A DNA stretch of 64,000 nucleotides, from assembly GCF_000150275.1 (NCBI RefSeq), contig NW_002060978.1:186001-250000 (forward strand), in the 5' to 3' direction. The notes under the pieces were generated by a model. It was given only the letters and a program-made list of their open reading frames with translations. It was not told where the DNA came from and did not search any database. Source of the stretch: Trichoplax adhaerens (taxonomy: Eukaryota; Placozoa; Uniplacotomia; Trichoplacea; Trichoplacidae). Shown piece after piece: positions 51,746 to 63,368 of this stretch. Positions within the stretch are counted from its first letter, which is position 1; each line of letters opens with the position of its first letter. A program made the translations under genes and the position numbers.

Positions 51746-52933
51746 GTCAATTTCAATAGTAATTCAAGAAAGAACCTGGATTGATGTACTTTAATATGGA
51801 CAAGATTCGCGGATGATTTGAATATGACATATGAAATTAGAGCGACAGTATTTGGCAAAAATGGACAGCACCGTATTTAGTAGTCCATGACATTATACTA
51901 TACTGTACATTACGATGTGTTATTTTCCTTTGCAACTTTTGGATGGCAAAACACATCGTAATTATTGTGCGTATAAGCAAATTATTGCTATGTGCTTCGA
52001 CTGTTGGATCTTCCATGGACATTGGACGGTCGAAGTCAAGTTGAATTCTATCAACTTGTACAGTATACTGTACAGGAAAGCGTGATCAAATGTAAAGTCC
52101 TGAATCCCTTGCCCTACTGTCGACGGTGGGAATGGAGGCGGAAAGGTCCTGTGGGGTGGATTGGTTGTCGATCTGGGTTAGTGCCCAATCCATTCCATCG
52201 CTGTCAATTTCAATCGTAATTCAAGAAAGAACCTGGATTGATGTACTTTAATATGGACAAGATTCGCGGATGATTTGAACATGACATATGAAATTAGAGC
52301 GACAGTATTTGGCAAAAATGGACAGCACCGTATTTAGTAGTCCATGACATTATACTGCACTGTATAGTACTATACTGTACTTCGTGATCAATTTGGGGGC
52401 AAATTAGAGATAGTAACTGCTAGCTGTTTTAGGTTCAATTTGGATCAAGGTTTAACCCTGTTTAAATCCAAGCCTATCAGTTGAAGCCTTGAAGGGATAA
52501 TTATCGACAAGTTAAGAGGTGTGAACTGTAGTATCTTTTACTTATAGTTAAATACAGTACTGTACATGACGATGTGTTATTTTCCTTTGCAACTTTTGGA
52601 TGGCAAAGCACATCGTAATTATTATTACATTAAATGCAAAATTTAAAGAAGGGTATATCATTAATTTTCCCTATATATTTATTTATTACTATGTGCTTCG
52701 ACTTTTCTTCCATGGACATTGGACGGTCGAAGTCAAGTTGAATTGTATCAACTTGTACAGTATACAGTACAGCGTGATCGAATGTACTGTGCACTGTACA
52801 CTGTAAGAGTACAGTGTACAGTACTGAATCCTTGCCATACTGTACACTGTAGACAGTGGGAATGGAGGCGGAAAGGTCCTGTGGGTGGATTGGTGGTCGA
52901 TCTGGGTTAGTGTCCAATCCATTCCATCGCTGC
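51746..52933. repeat. Hairpin-rich direct tandem duplication (457 and 731 bp)
   Basis: Unit A (51746-52202) and unit B (52203-52933) share four long blocks in the same order. One begins GTCAATTTCAAT and runs to TTTAGTAGTCCATGACATTA. One is framed by ACGATGTGTT and AACACATCGT. One carries CTTCGAC and GTCGAAG plus AAGTTGA and TCAACTT pairs. One ends in CCAATCCATTCCATCGCT. Unit B has extra sequence at about 52380-52565 and 52622-52680 plus added GTACAGT words. Most blocks are inverted repeats in themselves, so each unit could fold into several hairpins. The open frames here are by-products. It may derive from a non-autonomous mobile element; no transposase is visible. Confidence 0.8.
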
Positions 52934-53252
52934 CATACTGTAAGCACTTGAACGGGAGGAAAACCGCTTTTGATATGGGTTCGATGCCTTGGTCATTCGT
53001 TGTACTGTGCCAACGGTCGTTGACTTCTTCCTTTCCTCGCTCACCGACTTCTGTACTCAAGCTGGAGTAGAAGCCATCGCATAAGTCCTCGTTGAACCAC
53101 CATTAGCAAACTTGGAGGGGCAATTGCCCATTAATGTGATTGGATTAAGGTGCAACAGAAGAAGGCAAATTGAGCTAAGTTGATAACTATCTTGCATTAG
53201 TAGAAAAGAAGCGACCGGCGGTGCAGTAAAAAGCAAGGAGATCAAGCGAGCG

Positions 53253-55185
53253 ATGGCGTATCCATCAGGCGATAATAGCATCGATTTCGATCAAAGTGGA
53301 TTTTATTCTGGTCATCAAGCACCGGCTTATACGCCAGGAAATGATGCCGGCTATGGATATTATTCACCTCAAGAACAACAACAACAATATCCAAATTATG
53401 CAGGACAAATGACAGTTCCTTCTGGAAATATCGACAATAATGCCGCTCAAGTGAAGCATACCAGCTTTGATGATGAACCACCGTTGTTAGAAGGTTAGGC
53501 TACAAGCGGATTGCATGGATCGCCATCCTAAGACAATCGCATTCTATGAATATTAGTATCTTCCACTTTATGCCAACGTCGATAGTATTGCTTTTCACTA
53601 TTGTAGTTCATAGTTCTTTTCCATACATTCTGCTGACAATACAAGCACTTGTTTTTCGACAGGATGAGGTTAATAGATAGGTTAACATGAAAACAATATT
53701 CACTCATCTAGTTGTGTCTTCTTTCTATTCTTTCTCGATCGATTGGCCTGATGATAGAACTTGGAATCAACTTCCAGCATATTGTACAAAAGGTAAGTTT
53801 TACAGTCATCAGTGCACTCATAAAATCGCCTTGGAAAACTCTTTGCCAAGACTTCTCTTTGGCATGAGTAAGGCTCTACAATAGGATCGCTTTAGATAGT
53901 GACGCTTAATATGGATAGTTATGAAAATGGGGGCCGATTGCCTAGGATTGAATCTATTGCAATGGACGACTTTCTTCCATAGCTTTTTGCCATGATACCA
54001 AAATTGTAAAGAAAGTAGTAAAATGAGATAAAGTCGTACTCTATTTTATAAGAAGAGTTGACATACTATTCATCATTCCTTGTCAACTATCGTGGTTGAA
54101 ATTGATAAGTATGATTCCGATTGGTTGCCAGCACGTAAAACAGGATTCGACATCATTTTTTTTCACACTTTTCCCAAAATTACCTGATTGGATGTATACT
54201 ATACTCCCTTGAAAAGCTAATTGTCTTAATAATGTTATATTCAGTCGATCGACTTGTATTTCTAACATAAATTGATTGGTATCGATTGTGTCTGTTCTCT
54301 TTTTCATCATCAACAACAAACATAAAGACTGGTCATGTCTTAAATCCATTTCGTCATATTGAGCCTAGTATTATGGACGATACCGATATGGCTGGACCTT
54401 TAGTCTTTTGCCTGCTCTTAGGCGCTACTCTGCTTCTAGTAAGTAACCATTTGCAGCTCGTAACGAATGTCAATATTGTCTATAGCTTAAAATGGCGACA
54501 ATATCAACGTCAATGGCCGCTAATGATTGTCGTAATGTTACGTATTTTAAAATTAAAATGATCAGTCTATGCATGTCATCAATACCAACCCAATACAATA
54601 AGACATCAACGAATAGTGGTTGTATCGATGCTACTGTATGCAATTCTATCGACTAAAATTCAAGTAGAATCCATTTTAAACTACTGTTATTCCTCTTTCA
54701 TTCATTCCTGTCTACCACTATAGACTGGTAAAGTTCATTTCGGCTACATCTATGGTGTTGGCTTAATGGGTTGTATTGGATTGTACAGCGTCCTTAATTT
54801 AATGAGTACCAATGGAGTTGCCTTGGCTTGCATTGTTAGTGTTTTAGGTTATTGCTTGTTACCAATGGTTTTTCTTTCCAGCATATCATTTATAATGTCC
54901 TTAAAGTAAGTTATGGCTTGTTGATTGAATTAAGTGATCGACCACATCGAGATAACTGTTGTAATCACGATAATGGAGCCATCGCTTTAATAGTATTATA
55001 CGCCGTATTTTAATATTTCTAGGGGCACTTGGGGCATGATTCTAGGTAGTTTTACCGTTTTATGGTGTAGTCTTTCGGCAGCGAATCTCTTTGTGGTTGC
55101 GCTATCCATGGATCAACAGAGAATATTAGTGCTGTATCCATGTGCCCTGCTGTATGGTATATTCGCTCTGCTGACGGTATTTTAA
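53253..55185 (+). CDS. YIPF5: YIPF5-like Golgi/ER membrane protein of the Yip1 family, five exons
   Basis: Exons: 53253-53493, 53758-53792, 54328-54438, 54724-54905 and 55023-55185. Borders are GT/AG, phases agree, and 732 nt give 243 residues (human YIPF5 is 257). The cytosolic N-terminus is rich in Tyr, Gln, Gly and Pro and ends in the hallmark [14 protein letters not shown], split across exons 1 and 2. Next come [16 protein letters not shown] and then five hydrophobic segments, including [20 protein letters not shown] and [13 protein letters not shown] at the C-terminus. Yip1 proteins bind Rab GTPases and YIF1 partners and act in ER-to-Golgi vesicle traffic. The 35-base second exon is very small. 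The start is the first in-frame ATG and agrees with the family. Confidence 0.94.
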
Positions 55186-55255
55186 ACCATGTCTGGCAAG
55201 TAATCATTCTAAATCAACATGCAAGATGTACATAAGTCATAAACACTCAACAGGA

Positions 55256-55261
55256 AATAAA
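55256..55261 (+). terminator. Polyadenylation signal AATAAA for the YIPF5-like gene
   Basis: A canonical AATAAA lies 71 bases after the stop codon, a normal distance for a short 3' UTR. In AT-rich DNA the hexamer is common, so its use is inferred from position. Confidence 0.45.
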
Positions 55262-57147
55262 ATTAAATGGTAAAAGAGACTTTGATACACTTTCGACTGT
55301 GACGACACTAGAACGAATGGATGAGGGCCAATTCTAGAGTGGAAATAGAAATATTAATCTGTAACTTGAATTGTTTGTTTTTTAATTCAATTAATGAATC
55401 AATTATAAAATCATTTGGCCAAATGAACTTTGTGCTTTGCAAATTATATAGAATAAATCGTCGATAATGACATCACATTAAAAGCCATGTCGGCTGAATT
55501 AATCATTAACCGCATCAGCGGGTATATCTATATAACAACATCACTGCAATTTAATGTTGCTTTTATCCTATCAAGCATACGAAAGGCAGCAAATAAGAAT
55601 TTACGCAAGTATTCTGCAGCATGTTTATAAGACACCAAACTCGATCTTAATCTGTTATCTAAAATAGGCATTCATTTGCCTGTAATTCGATGTTGCAAGG
55701 CAGCCTTTAATGCTGACTTGTACGTGGTGTGTCAATATGATTGAAAACTATTGCATTAAAATGACTTCTAGCTCAGTTCTTGCCGTAACACTTGATGCTT
55801 TTGATAACATCAAAACTATTAAACATTCATGGAATACGTATCTTGTCAACCGATTTAGAATACTCGTAAGTTACAATGTACATGTTGGATGCTACTTATA
55901 ATTTAAAAGCTAGTTTATCCTTTGCTTAATCGGTGATTAGACTATCAGCTTATTTGATCACGGTACAAAGGAGTTGCAGGCTTGATAGCTGTATGTTTAT
56001 TCCATGTTATAGCAGAAAATCACTACATCTCAATTTGCGGTGGAGATGGCATGCGATAGCAGAAATGTAATGCGTTGTGCTATAATATGCAACAAAATAT
56101 CCTGTTTGTCAGGATTACAACTGCTTGCAACTTATTTCGATATTTAGTATTAGCTATCCTATATACACGTTCCAATTTCTTCGCTATTACCATAATTACT
56201 GATAGTCTTGAAGCCAATCATTGCTTTCTAGCTTCGAAATCAATTAATCAATGTCATATTCGCATCATTGCCTTATACTGTAGCCATAGCATCGAAAAGT
56301 GACTAATTAGTTTGATTATCCTGATGTGCCTTTCTCATGAAGTTTTTTTAAACACAGATTCCATACCCTATCAACAGTACCTACTAAGCAGGATAGAAGA
56401 TACTGTAATTTAAAAATTCTCTGTCATCCAGTTTTTAGCCAATTCTTAATATAAGCGCACAATAAATCCAAATCTCCATAAATTGAACTCTTGTATTACT
56501 ATGCAAGATTCTGCTGAGACAATAAGCACGCGCGATACTTAGCAATTTGCTATTTAATTCAAAATTTCCGTTTGTTAAGTCTATCAACATCTGTTACCTG
56601 CTACTGTATTTACAATATCGATAGGAAGTTGCATGATTAACATTATTCATCATAGTTTGCCGTTTTAGAATGAAATGCAGAATATTGTACATAATCGTAG
56701 TACCTCGTGAGATTCAGTAAGATCAGTTGTATACATGTAACATACACATTAATGGTTAATGATAGCATTAAATTTAACCCTTTCGCTAAGGCTTAAGTGA
56801 ACAGTTCATTCATGGCTTAAGTAGTTATTATTATAGCCAATTATCATCTTAACTAGGTACAAAATAGAATTAACTATTCCGTGAATAATTATAATAAAAC
56901 CAGTTTTGCATTGATTATCATCCAAATATTGCCCATGTTTACCGGTACTTTGCAGATTGAAAAATTGAATCATTTTTATAGAGCAACTACTTAACTAATA
57001 TACAAGTTTGAAATTCTCTATCAGGCAACTTCTAATAGTAATATTCCAAGTAATTTAAAGTAGATCACACAACAAAGCTATAATGAAAGCCCAAAAATGA
57101 TGATCTTGCATATGTCTGCAAATACTTATGATCTTACTGACGCAAAG
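55262..57147. other. Intergenic, nothing recognised
   Basis: Two open frames of 63 and 75 codons (55710-55901, 56075-56302) show no domain, signal peptide or homology I recognise and look like chance frames. No repeat was identified in this interval. Confidence 0.4.
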
Positions 57148-57590
57148 GAGAATCAATTCTTCCGTTCAGTTGTCATAAGTAATACTGATACCATCACTAG
57201 TAAATCAATATACTGCGGCAAAAAAACATGAAATGAAAATACTTCTATCTGCGAATTCTTGCTACTTTAGGCATCTGAGAATAAATTTAAGTTTTGAATT
57301 GTGGCTCAATATTATTTCTACAGTATACTATTGAAATCATTCCCAGTAGTTAAAGTAAAAAGCGTTTATTTTTAAGATTTCCTGGTTATCATCAGAGGAT
57401 TACATCTACAAAATGTTGCCGTATTGCATGGGTAACAGAGAATTAATTTTATCCCTTAAATTATTGTGATTGCTGTTGATGCCATCACAAGTAACTACAG
57501 CGAAAGACTAATAGGCAATTGAGAATTAGTTATATCACTTGAATTCTTATGAATACTGTCGATTCCATCGCTAGTAATGATACTCAAGTA
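57148..57590. repeat. Three diverged copies of a roughly 70-base motif
   Basis: A pattern of AGAATTA(G/A)TT, CTT(G/A)AATT, TGAnTACTG or TGCTG, GATnCCATC and AGTAA occurs near 57150-57210, 57436-57497 and 57519-57582. The last two are about 83 bases apart and the first is more distant. Similarity is patchy and no function is suggested. Confidence 0.4.
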
Positions 57591-57778
57591 TAAATTACCA
57601 TTTTAAGATGATTTTAGTCTATCAAGAATTATATGTAAATCTTAATATTGAATGCTAAGGTTACTAGTCATTGCATTAGCAATTAATACCACAACATGAA
57701 CTGAACGGAAGACTATCGTAACTGTAATATCCTTGCTCCAGGCTATTTTTTTCTTTACTCTTCTATTTATAGATGTAT

Positions 57779-57932
57779 AGAGCTTGAGGTATGATTCTAG
57801 TCAGTATGAACTTTTTATCGCGTTGCCTAAAATAAGGTATTTCATTTCTTACTGCTTGCTCTATCGATGGACTCGAGGCGACTACTAGTGCTTGTAGTGA
57901 ATACGGTTGCTATGCCCAACCAATAACTTCTT
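57779..57932 (+). pseudogene. Decayed copy of the last YIPF5-like exon
   Basis: After a TATAG acceptor-like end, the sequence follows exon 5 of the gene 2.7 kb upstream. GGTATGATTCTAG matches GGCATGATTCTAG. TTGCTCTATCGATGGA matches TTGCGCTATCCATGGA. TACTAGTGCTTGTA matches TATTAGTGCTGTA, with small indels between. Frames are broken, and the other exons are not recognisable in between. This is a remnant of a local, probably partial, duplication. Confidence 0.65.
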
Positions 57933-58394
57933 TATTCATATTTTTCTGGAAGTGTTATTAGCATCTGTTAAAAATTACTATACAGCATGCGGTCTCCTAT
58001 ATTAAGCAGAAGGCTTCTTCTAATACAACTCCTTACAGCCCGCTATTTTAAATTTATGTACCTTACTAAGTATTATGAGAGAAAGAGTTGATGAAATCCG
58101 TTCGTCTCCTGTTTACTATAGTCTTAAATACGACGTAGAGTGCTATGCCATGCTGTGAGTTTCCTACTTGAAAGTGAAAGGGATAACCCCTAAACGATAG
58201 CCTTGAGCAGTTTCATGAAGCTATAATTCACTATCTATGGCAACAACTAGGCATGGCTATATGTTTAATTGTCTAGTATAATTTTCAAGTAATGATAGTT
58301 GATGCTTACCGAACGAAGTCATCCCTTAGCCTGGTAGCCTGTATGGCAATAAAATTAAACTTTGATATCTTTGTGGAATTAGAAATGTGCATTA

Positions 58395-60180
58395 ACTGTA
58401 GGCTCCAAATGATAGCATGTGATCGATTGCATTAGGTGTTGCACCTGTACAAGGGCCAAAGGAGATTAATCTGAATATAAATCGTAGATTTCATAGAATG
58501 AAATAAACTTATTAAAGACAATACATACTATGTCTCAGTTTAGATATTACCGTTGCCATATAAAATAAACATTTGAGGAAGCAAATATGTCCGATGGATA
58601 ATTAAATACATTTTAGAATCGGCGATATCGTTATCTACTCTACGCTACTATAACGCAAGTACACTGATATTATTCATTATAGAATTTACATTTTATTTAT
58701 TTGCCCTTACTTTAACATTATCTAACAGATGGAATGAATTGCAGCCAAATTCAGTAGTAGACGATTTAATAATTTGAAATGAGTGTCCTACCATTGGAAT
58801 ACTTTCAATCAAAATATTATCATGATTAAGTTCATTTTATGGCAAGTAAAGCTTAGAATACTCTAAATAAAATTGTCTAAATCAAATTACTAGCCTTCTA
58901 ATGGTAGCATGGGATCAATAATATGTGGAGTTTCAAAGTCAAAAAGAAGAAATCTGAATATAAATTCTAAAGTTTATCGAATGGAACAGCCTTATTAGAA
59001 AAGACAGCACATACATATTCCGCAGTTTAGATACTACCATTTTCATATTAAAATAAATATTTGATGAAGCGAATACGTTCAATTAGAGTATCAAATATAT
59101 TTTTAGAATTAGTGATGCTATGATCTACTTTACTTTACTCTATTATATTTCAAGCGTACTGATATCATACATTCTAGAATTTTCGTTTTAATAATTTGCC
59201 CTCAGTTTAACCCTATCTAACAGACAGAATAGATTACAGTCAAGTTCTTTATGGAGCAATTAATGATTTGAGATGAGTGCTCCAACGTTACGATACTTCC
59301 AATCATAATATTATCCTGATTAAGTTGTTCATTTTACTACGAGTAAAGGCTAGATAAGTCTAAATCAAATCACTAACCTTCCGACGATAGCATGTGATTA
59401 ATTATATTTGGAGTTTAAAAGTCAAAAAAGAGAAATCTGGATATAGATTCTAGGATTTATTTAATGAAACATACTTATTTTAAAGACAGTACATACATAT
59501 TCTTCAGTTTAGATATTACCGTTGTCATGTAAAGATAAATATTCGAAAAGCAAATATGTAAATTAAATTATAAAATATTCTTTTAGAATTTGCGATGCTA
59601 TTATTTATTCTACTCTACCGTATTGTATTTTGAAGTGTACTAATATTGTACATTATAGAATTTTGAATTTTCGTTATAATGATTTACATTAAGGTTAAAC
59701 ACTATCTAACAAGCGGAATCGATTATTGTCGCATTCAGCATTAGGCGATTTAATGATTTGAAATGAGTTTCCTACTATCAGGGTAGTCCCAATTATAATA
59801 TTATCCTGATTAAGTTGTTCATTTTACCGCAAGTAAAGCTTAGAATAGTCTAAACTAAATAGTCTAAATCATATCACTAGCGTTCCGATGATAGTATGTG
59901 ATTAATAATATTTGAACTTGCAGTAGTACAAAAGCCAAAAAGGAAAAATCTAAATAAAACCTAGATTTCATTTAAGGTAGCAAATACGTTAAATTAGATT
60001 ATAAAATATTCTTTTAGAATTAGCAATGCTATTATCTACTCCACTCTATTATATAATAAATTTAAGCGTATTAATACTGTATGTAATAGATTTTTCGTTA
60101 TAATAATTTGCTCTCATTTTTAATATTATCATGATTAAGCTATTTATTTTACAGCGAATAAACCTTACAACAGTAGATCT
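58395..60180. repeat. Tandem array of about 490-bp units, four copies, last one deleted internally
   Basis: The anchor GATAGCATGTGAT or close variants occurs near 58408, 58901, 59384 and 59888, giving periods of about 493, 483 and 504. Between anchors, the same ordered landmarks recur: AAATCT(G)AATATAAA, CAGTTTAGATATTACCGTT, TTTTAGAAT(T/C)-GCGAT, ATTATAGAATTT, AACA(T)TATCTAACA, GATTTAATnATTTGAAATGAG and ATATTATC(A/C)TGATTAAG. Copy four lacks the middle and ends near 60180. Similarity is moderate, so the array is old. No shared open frame runs through the copies, and no gene product is suggested. Confidence 0.8.
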
Positions 60181-60351
60181 ATCAAAACGGATAGTCCTTG
60201 CAGAGATAGTAAGGTAATACGCGTAGCTTTTAGGATAAATGAACACATTGTGGTATTTTTTGATTGACTTTGATAGAAACATTTAACAAACGACTCTTTT
60301 TTGATATTTTACAGTAGACCTAGCCTATAAAGTTTAATTATGGATGTTTTC

Positions 60352-60395
60352 CATGGGCTACTAAATTACATTATACTGTAATTTAGTAGTCCGTG
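60352..60395. repeat. Foldback, 19-base arms
   Basis: The arms at 60352-60370 and 60377-60395 are perfect over 13 bases (CTACTAAATTACA and its complement) and match with two changes over 19, around a six-base loop. The right arm continues TTTAGTAGTCCGTGATATT, nearly the same as TTTAGTAGTCCATGACATT inside both 52-kb units. It is likely a small foldback or an end fragment of that family. Confidence 0.7.
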
Positions 60396-63039
60396 ATATT
60401 TTTAGCAGGAGAAGTATAGAGTAATTTATTACTCTAGACAAACTCATTTTGTCATCAACGATTAGTGATTGGCCTACGCGTATTCCCCATCAAAGCTTTT
60501 GCTGAGCGTAAAATACATTTTGTAGGTCTCTAGACACTATTAACACAGCCATAAAAGGCAAAAGTAAGGTGACAATAGTTATGAAGTAACAGACTTTAGA
60601 GTTTAGCTCTGTTCTGACACTGTTGCAGTTAATTTAATTAGTCAAGTAAACTTCAATAATTAATAACCAATAATATTTTTGCGCTGGACAGTGGTAACTA
60701 TTTCTATCAAATTCACTTTTCTTTGTAATTGACATGGATACAGTTTTGAATGAGCTATACGGTCATGCTCAATTACATGAAAGATAAAATATCAAGGTTA
60801 AACATTTAATTAATATTTTACCTAAAATGGCACGCCAGAATAAATCTATTATGCCTTATCAATATATGCCGATAAGAAGATAACCTTATAATGCAATTGA
60901 CATTTTATTTTCCACGTTAGCATATGCATTGATTTTTACGCAATTTATTTATTTAATATAAGTTGAAACCCTATGGTTAATAATTATAATCATCAAGTTT
61001 AGTTCCCTATTTTAAGTGTAAATCTAGCCAAAATCTTGCTGGGAGATAAACTAACAATTTGATTATATCTATACAGTCAGTTATATTGTAAATTTAAAGC
61101 ATTGCTTCCTTAGCTTACGTTTCATTCCTCTAGGCAATAGCAATAAGGTAAAACAAGAGTAATTGTAAACAATCATCTTACGATCAAAGAATTTAGGTGA
61201 TATAGCGAAGCCATAGCTAGGGACAGAATTGCTAGTTCTATAGTTTGCTATCGAGCATTGATTATGAAAGAAAGATTACGATTGCCAATTTTCATCATCA
61301 TCATCATCGATTTGTTACACTTAACAATTCATTGTACAATTCAAACTTTGCTTTTGCAGCTGATTATGAATGAGATTTTGTTATATTAATAAATTGGATT
61401 GAATAGAATAATGAAGATAGGGGAGTTTATCATAATTCAATTCATATTTCTAGCACTAAGCAATAAATTGATCTGAACATTTTTAATATTATCTACTCTA
61501 AATATGATAATTTAATTATTTTTTATGGCTTGAATTAGAAACACGGAATCAATAACAAATGATGCATCGCTATCCGCACTTCAACCGATATAAGGAATAC
61601 CAAAGCTTAAAATGAAATTTTCGTTTCATTTTTGCTATTCTATGCTACACAAGAAAGCGTTGAGCCATGTTAACCTTGATGATAGATTATAGATTCTAAG
61701 AATTTCTCATTTCAATGACTGAGCAGCCTTTCTTTACAGTTAAAATTTAAATATGAATTGTTGTTTATGATCCTATGCAAGAATTCAATCAGATAAAAAC
61801 GTCATCATGGTATTACTGGGGCTTCTTCTTCTTGTTCTTTTGAAAGATCTAGTAGGATGAATAAAAAAACTATTAATGAATATGCCATACTACACGTATT
61901 AATTAAGCTATTCTATATATAATATCCTTAGATAGATCAAATTATGAGATTATTAGTCTGAGAAATGTAGTTGTCTATGATCAGTAATTACAAAGAATAT
62001 TCCTTCTCTTTAATAAAGATAATATACATCAAAAAGCAACAATAATTTAATAATTCATTATAAGGAGATCAAAGGTTATCCCCAGACAACAACTTTTATT
62101 CAGCATTTCCATCTGCTGTCATTAAAGTCTGAAGCTATTGCAGATTTATTTCCGTAACTTGGATATACTGAAGAATTATTATTATGTATTGTAATCAAAA
62201 ATTCAAGATCCAGTAATCTTCTACGTCAATTTTCTTATAAGATTAAAATGGATATTAATAGTTAATGATATCGTGAAAACACTGTATTGCAACATCTTTC
62301 TGACCAAGATATCATTGATAAATGTTAACATTATTTATTTACTTTAATCAACCAAAGCAAAACTAGTTTGGGGTATAAGATAATAATATTGGTATTCAAG
62401 GCAACATTTGTTTTCCAAAGCTTCTGTCTTAGTTCTGTTTGTTTACGACGTTGAAAATATTTATTCTCAATTATCAGTCACTATAACTAATTGTGTTAGA
62501 TATCTGTAAGAGTAATTTACTGATTATTATATCTATATGTTCTAATTTTGCTCCTAAACTTTCATTAAAATCAAAACTGATAGATAAGACTTCGATAATA
62601 TTTGCATTTGGTTTCAATCTGGCAATTCGCCATTAAATAATCATATTATTTTATTGTATTCTATTAATTTGTTTTTCTTCCGGTAATTTTTGGTAGTTGT
62701 AAAATACTGCCACATAGTATTACTTTTATAACTTTAAACATTGGATAACATATTTTATTTTGTATTTTTAACTGATGCAACATAGCTTACTTTTATTTAC
62801 TTATAGTGATAAAAAAGTATTCGATTAACTCTTCTATTTTGTTGTATAAATTAGATGCAGCTGCAAAATTAAACTAAATCATAATTGATTGATAAATCTG
62901 AATGTATTTGGGGGAATTTACAGCGTATCTATCGCTCAATTCATGTAATTGTAATAAAGAACTGAATTAAATCTTGAATAAATGAACTTAGATGTGTATA
63001 TAGGCTAAATAATTCATCTTTCCTATCGCTAGCTGCATA
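60396..63039. other. Intergenic, nothing recognised
   Basis: No coding frame or splice-bounded peptide is supported. A short CAT trinucleotide tract is at about 61294-61309. This region is downstream of the minus-strand peptide gene and would include its 3' UTR and any last exon. Confidence 0.4.
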
Positions 63040-63366
63040 TTAAATTAATTTCATTGTAAAATTGAAGGAATTTCTATTTACCCCAAAAGCTTTCAAGTTG
63101 CTTCGGGCGACAAATTCTTTAGGTAATTTATCGTCACGAAATGAACTGACTTCTGCTTCTTGGCGTTCTAAATAATGATTTAATAATTCTCCAAGATATT
63201 CCTTAGCCCAGCTTTTGGGTAATTTTAAAAGGACGTATTCATCGTCGACTTGATCATCTATTTCAGATATGGCATTATCCTTGCGCTTTTCAATCATTGC
63301 ATGCCTCGACGGATAGGCATCAATCATTATTGTCGCCATGCATAATGTAAAGACCAATAATGTGAT
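63040..63366 (-). CDS. Small secreted protein or peptide precursor, main exon (5' incomplete)
   Basis: The frame opens directly after a pyrimidine-rich tract and CAG (acceptor at 63368-63367) and starts with ITLLVFTLCMATIMIDA, the core of a signal peptide likely cleaved before YPSRH. The initiator Met and perhaps a few residues must lie on an upstream exon that I could not identify. The mature part is about 90 residues: a basic EKRKD site, an acidic stretch (DDQVDDE), an amphipathic run LLKLPKSWAKEYLGELL, then a charged tail. There are no cysteines after the signal, so it is not a disulfide-rich toxin or hormone. A GTAAAT donor-like site follows KAFG, so the last 13 residues before the stop at 63040 may be intronic. 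No known family was recognised. Confidence 0.55.
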   Translation of the reverse strand: MTLLVFTLCMATIMIDAYPSRHAMIEKRKDNAISEIDDQVDDEYVLLKLPKSWAKEYLGELLNHYLERQEAEVSSFRDDKLPKEFVARSNLKAFGVNRNSFNFTMKLI

Positions 63367-63368
63367 CT

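Noticed and set aside
52965-53000. GGTTCGATGCC resembling a tRNA B box
   Set aside because: No pairing T-stem, no A box at the right distance and no acceptor stem.
51349-53281. Numerous 60-120 codon frames on both strands between 51.3 and 53.3 kb
   Set aside because: They arise from the duplicated hairpin-rich repeat and overlap each other in opposed strands; none has a recognisable product.
58395-60180. CRISPR-like regular spacing
   Set aside because: Units are about 490 bases and diverged, without short identical repeats or unique spacers, and the genome is eukaryotic.
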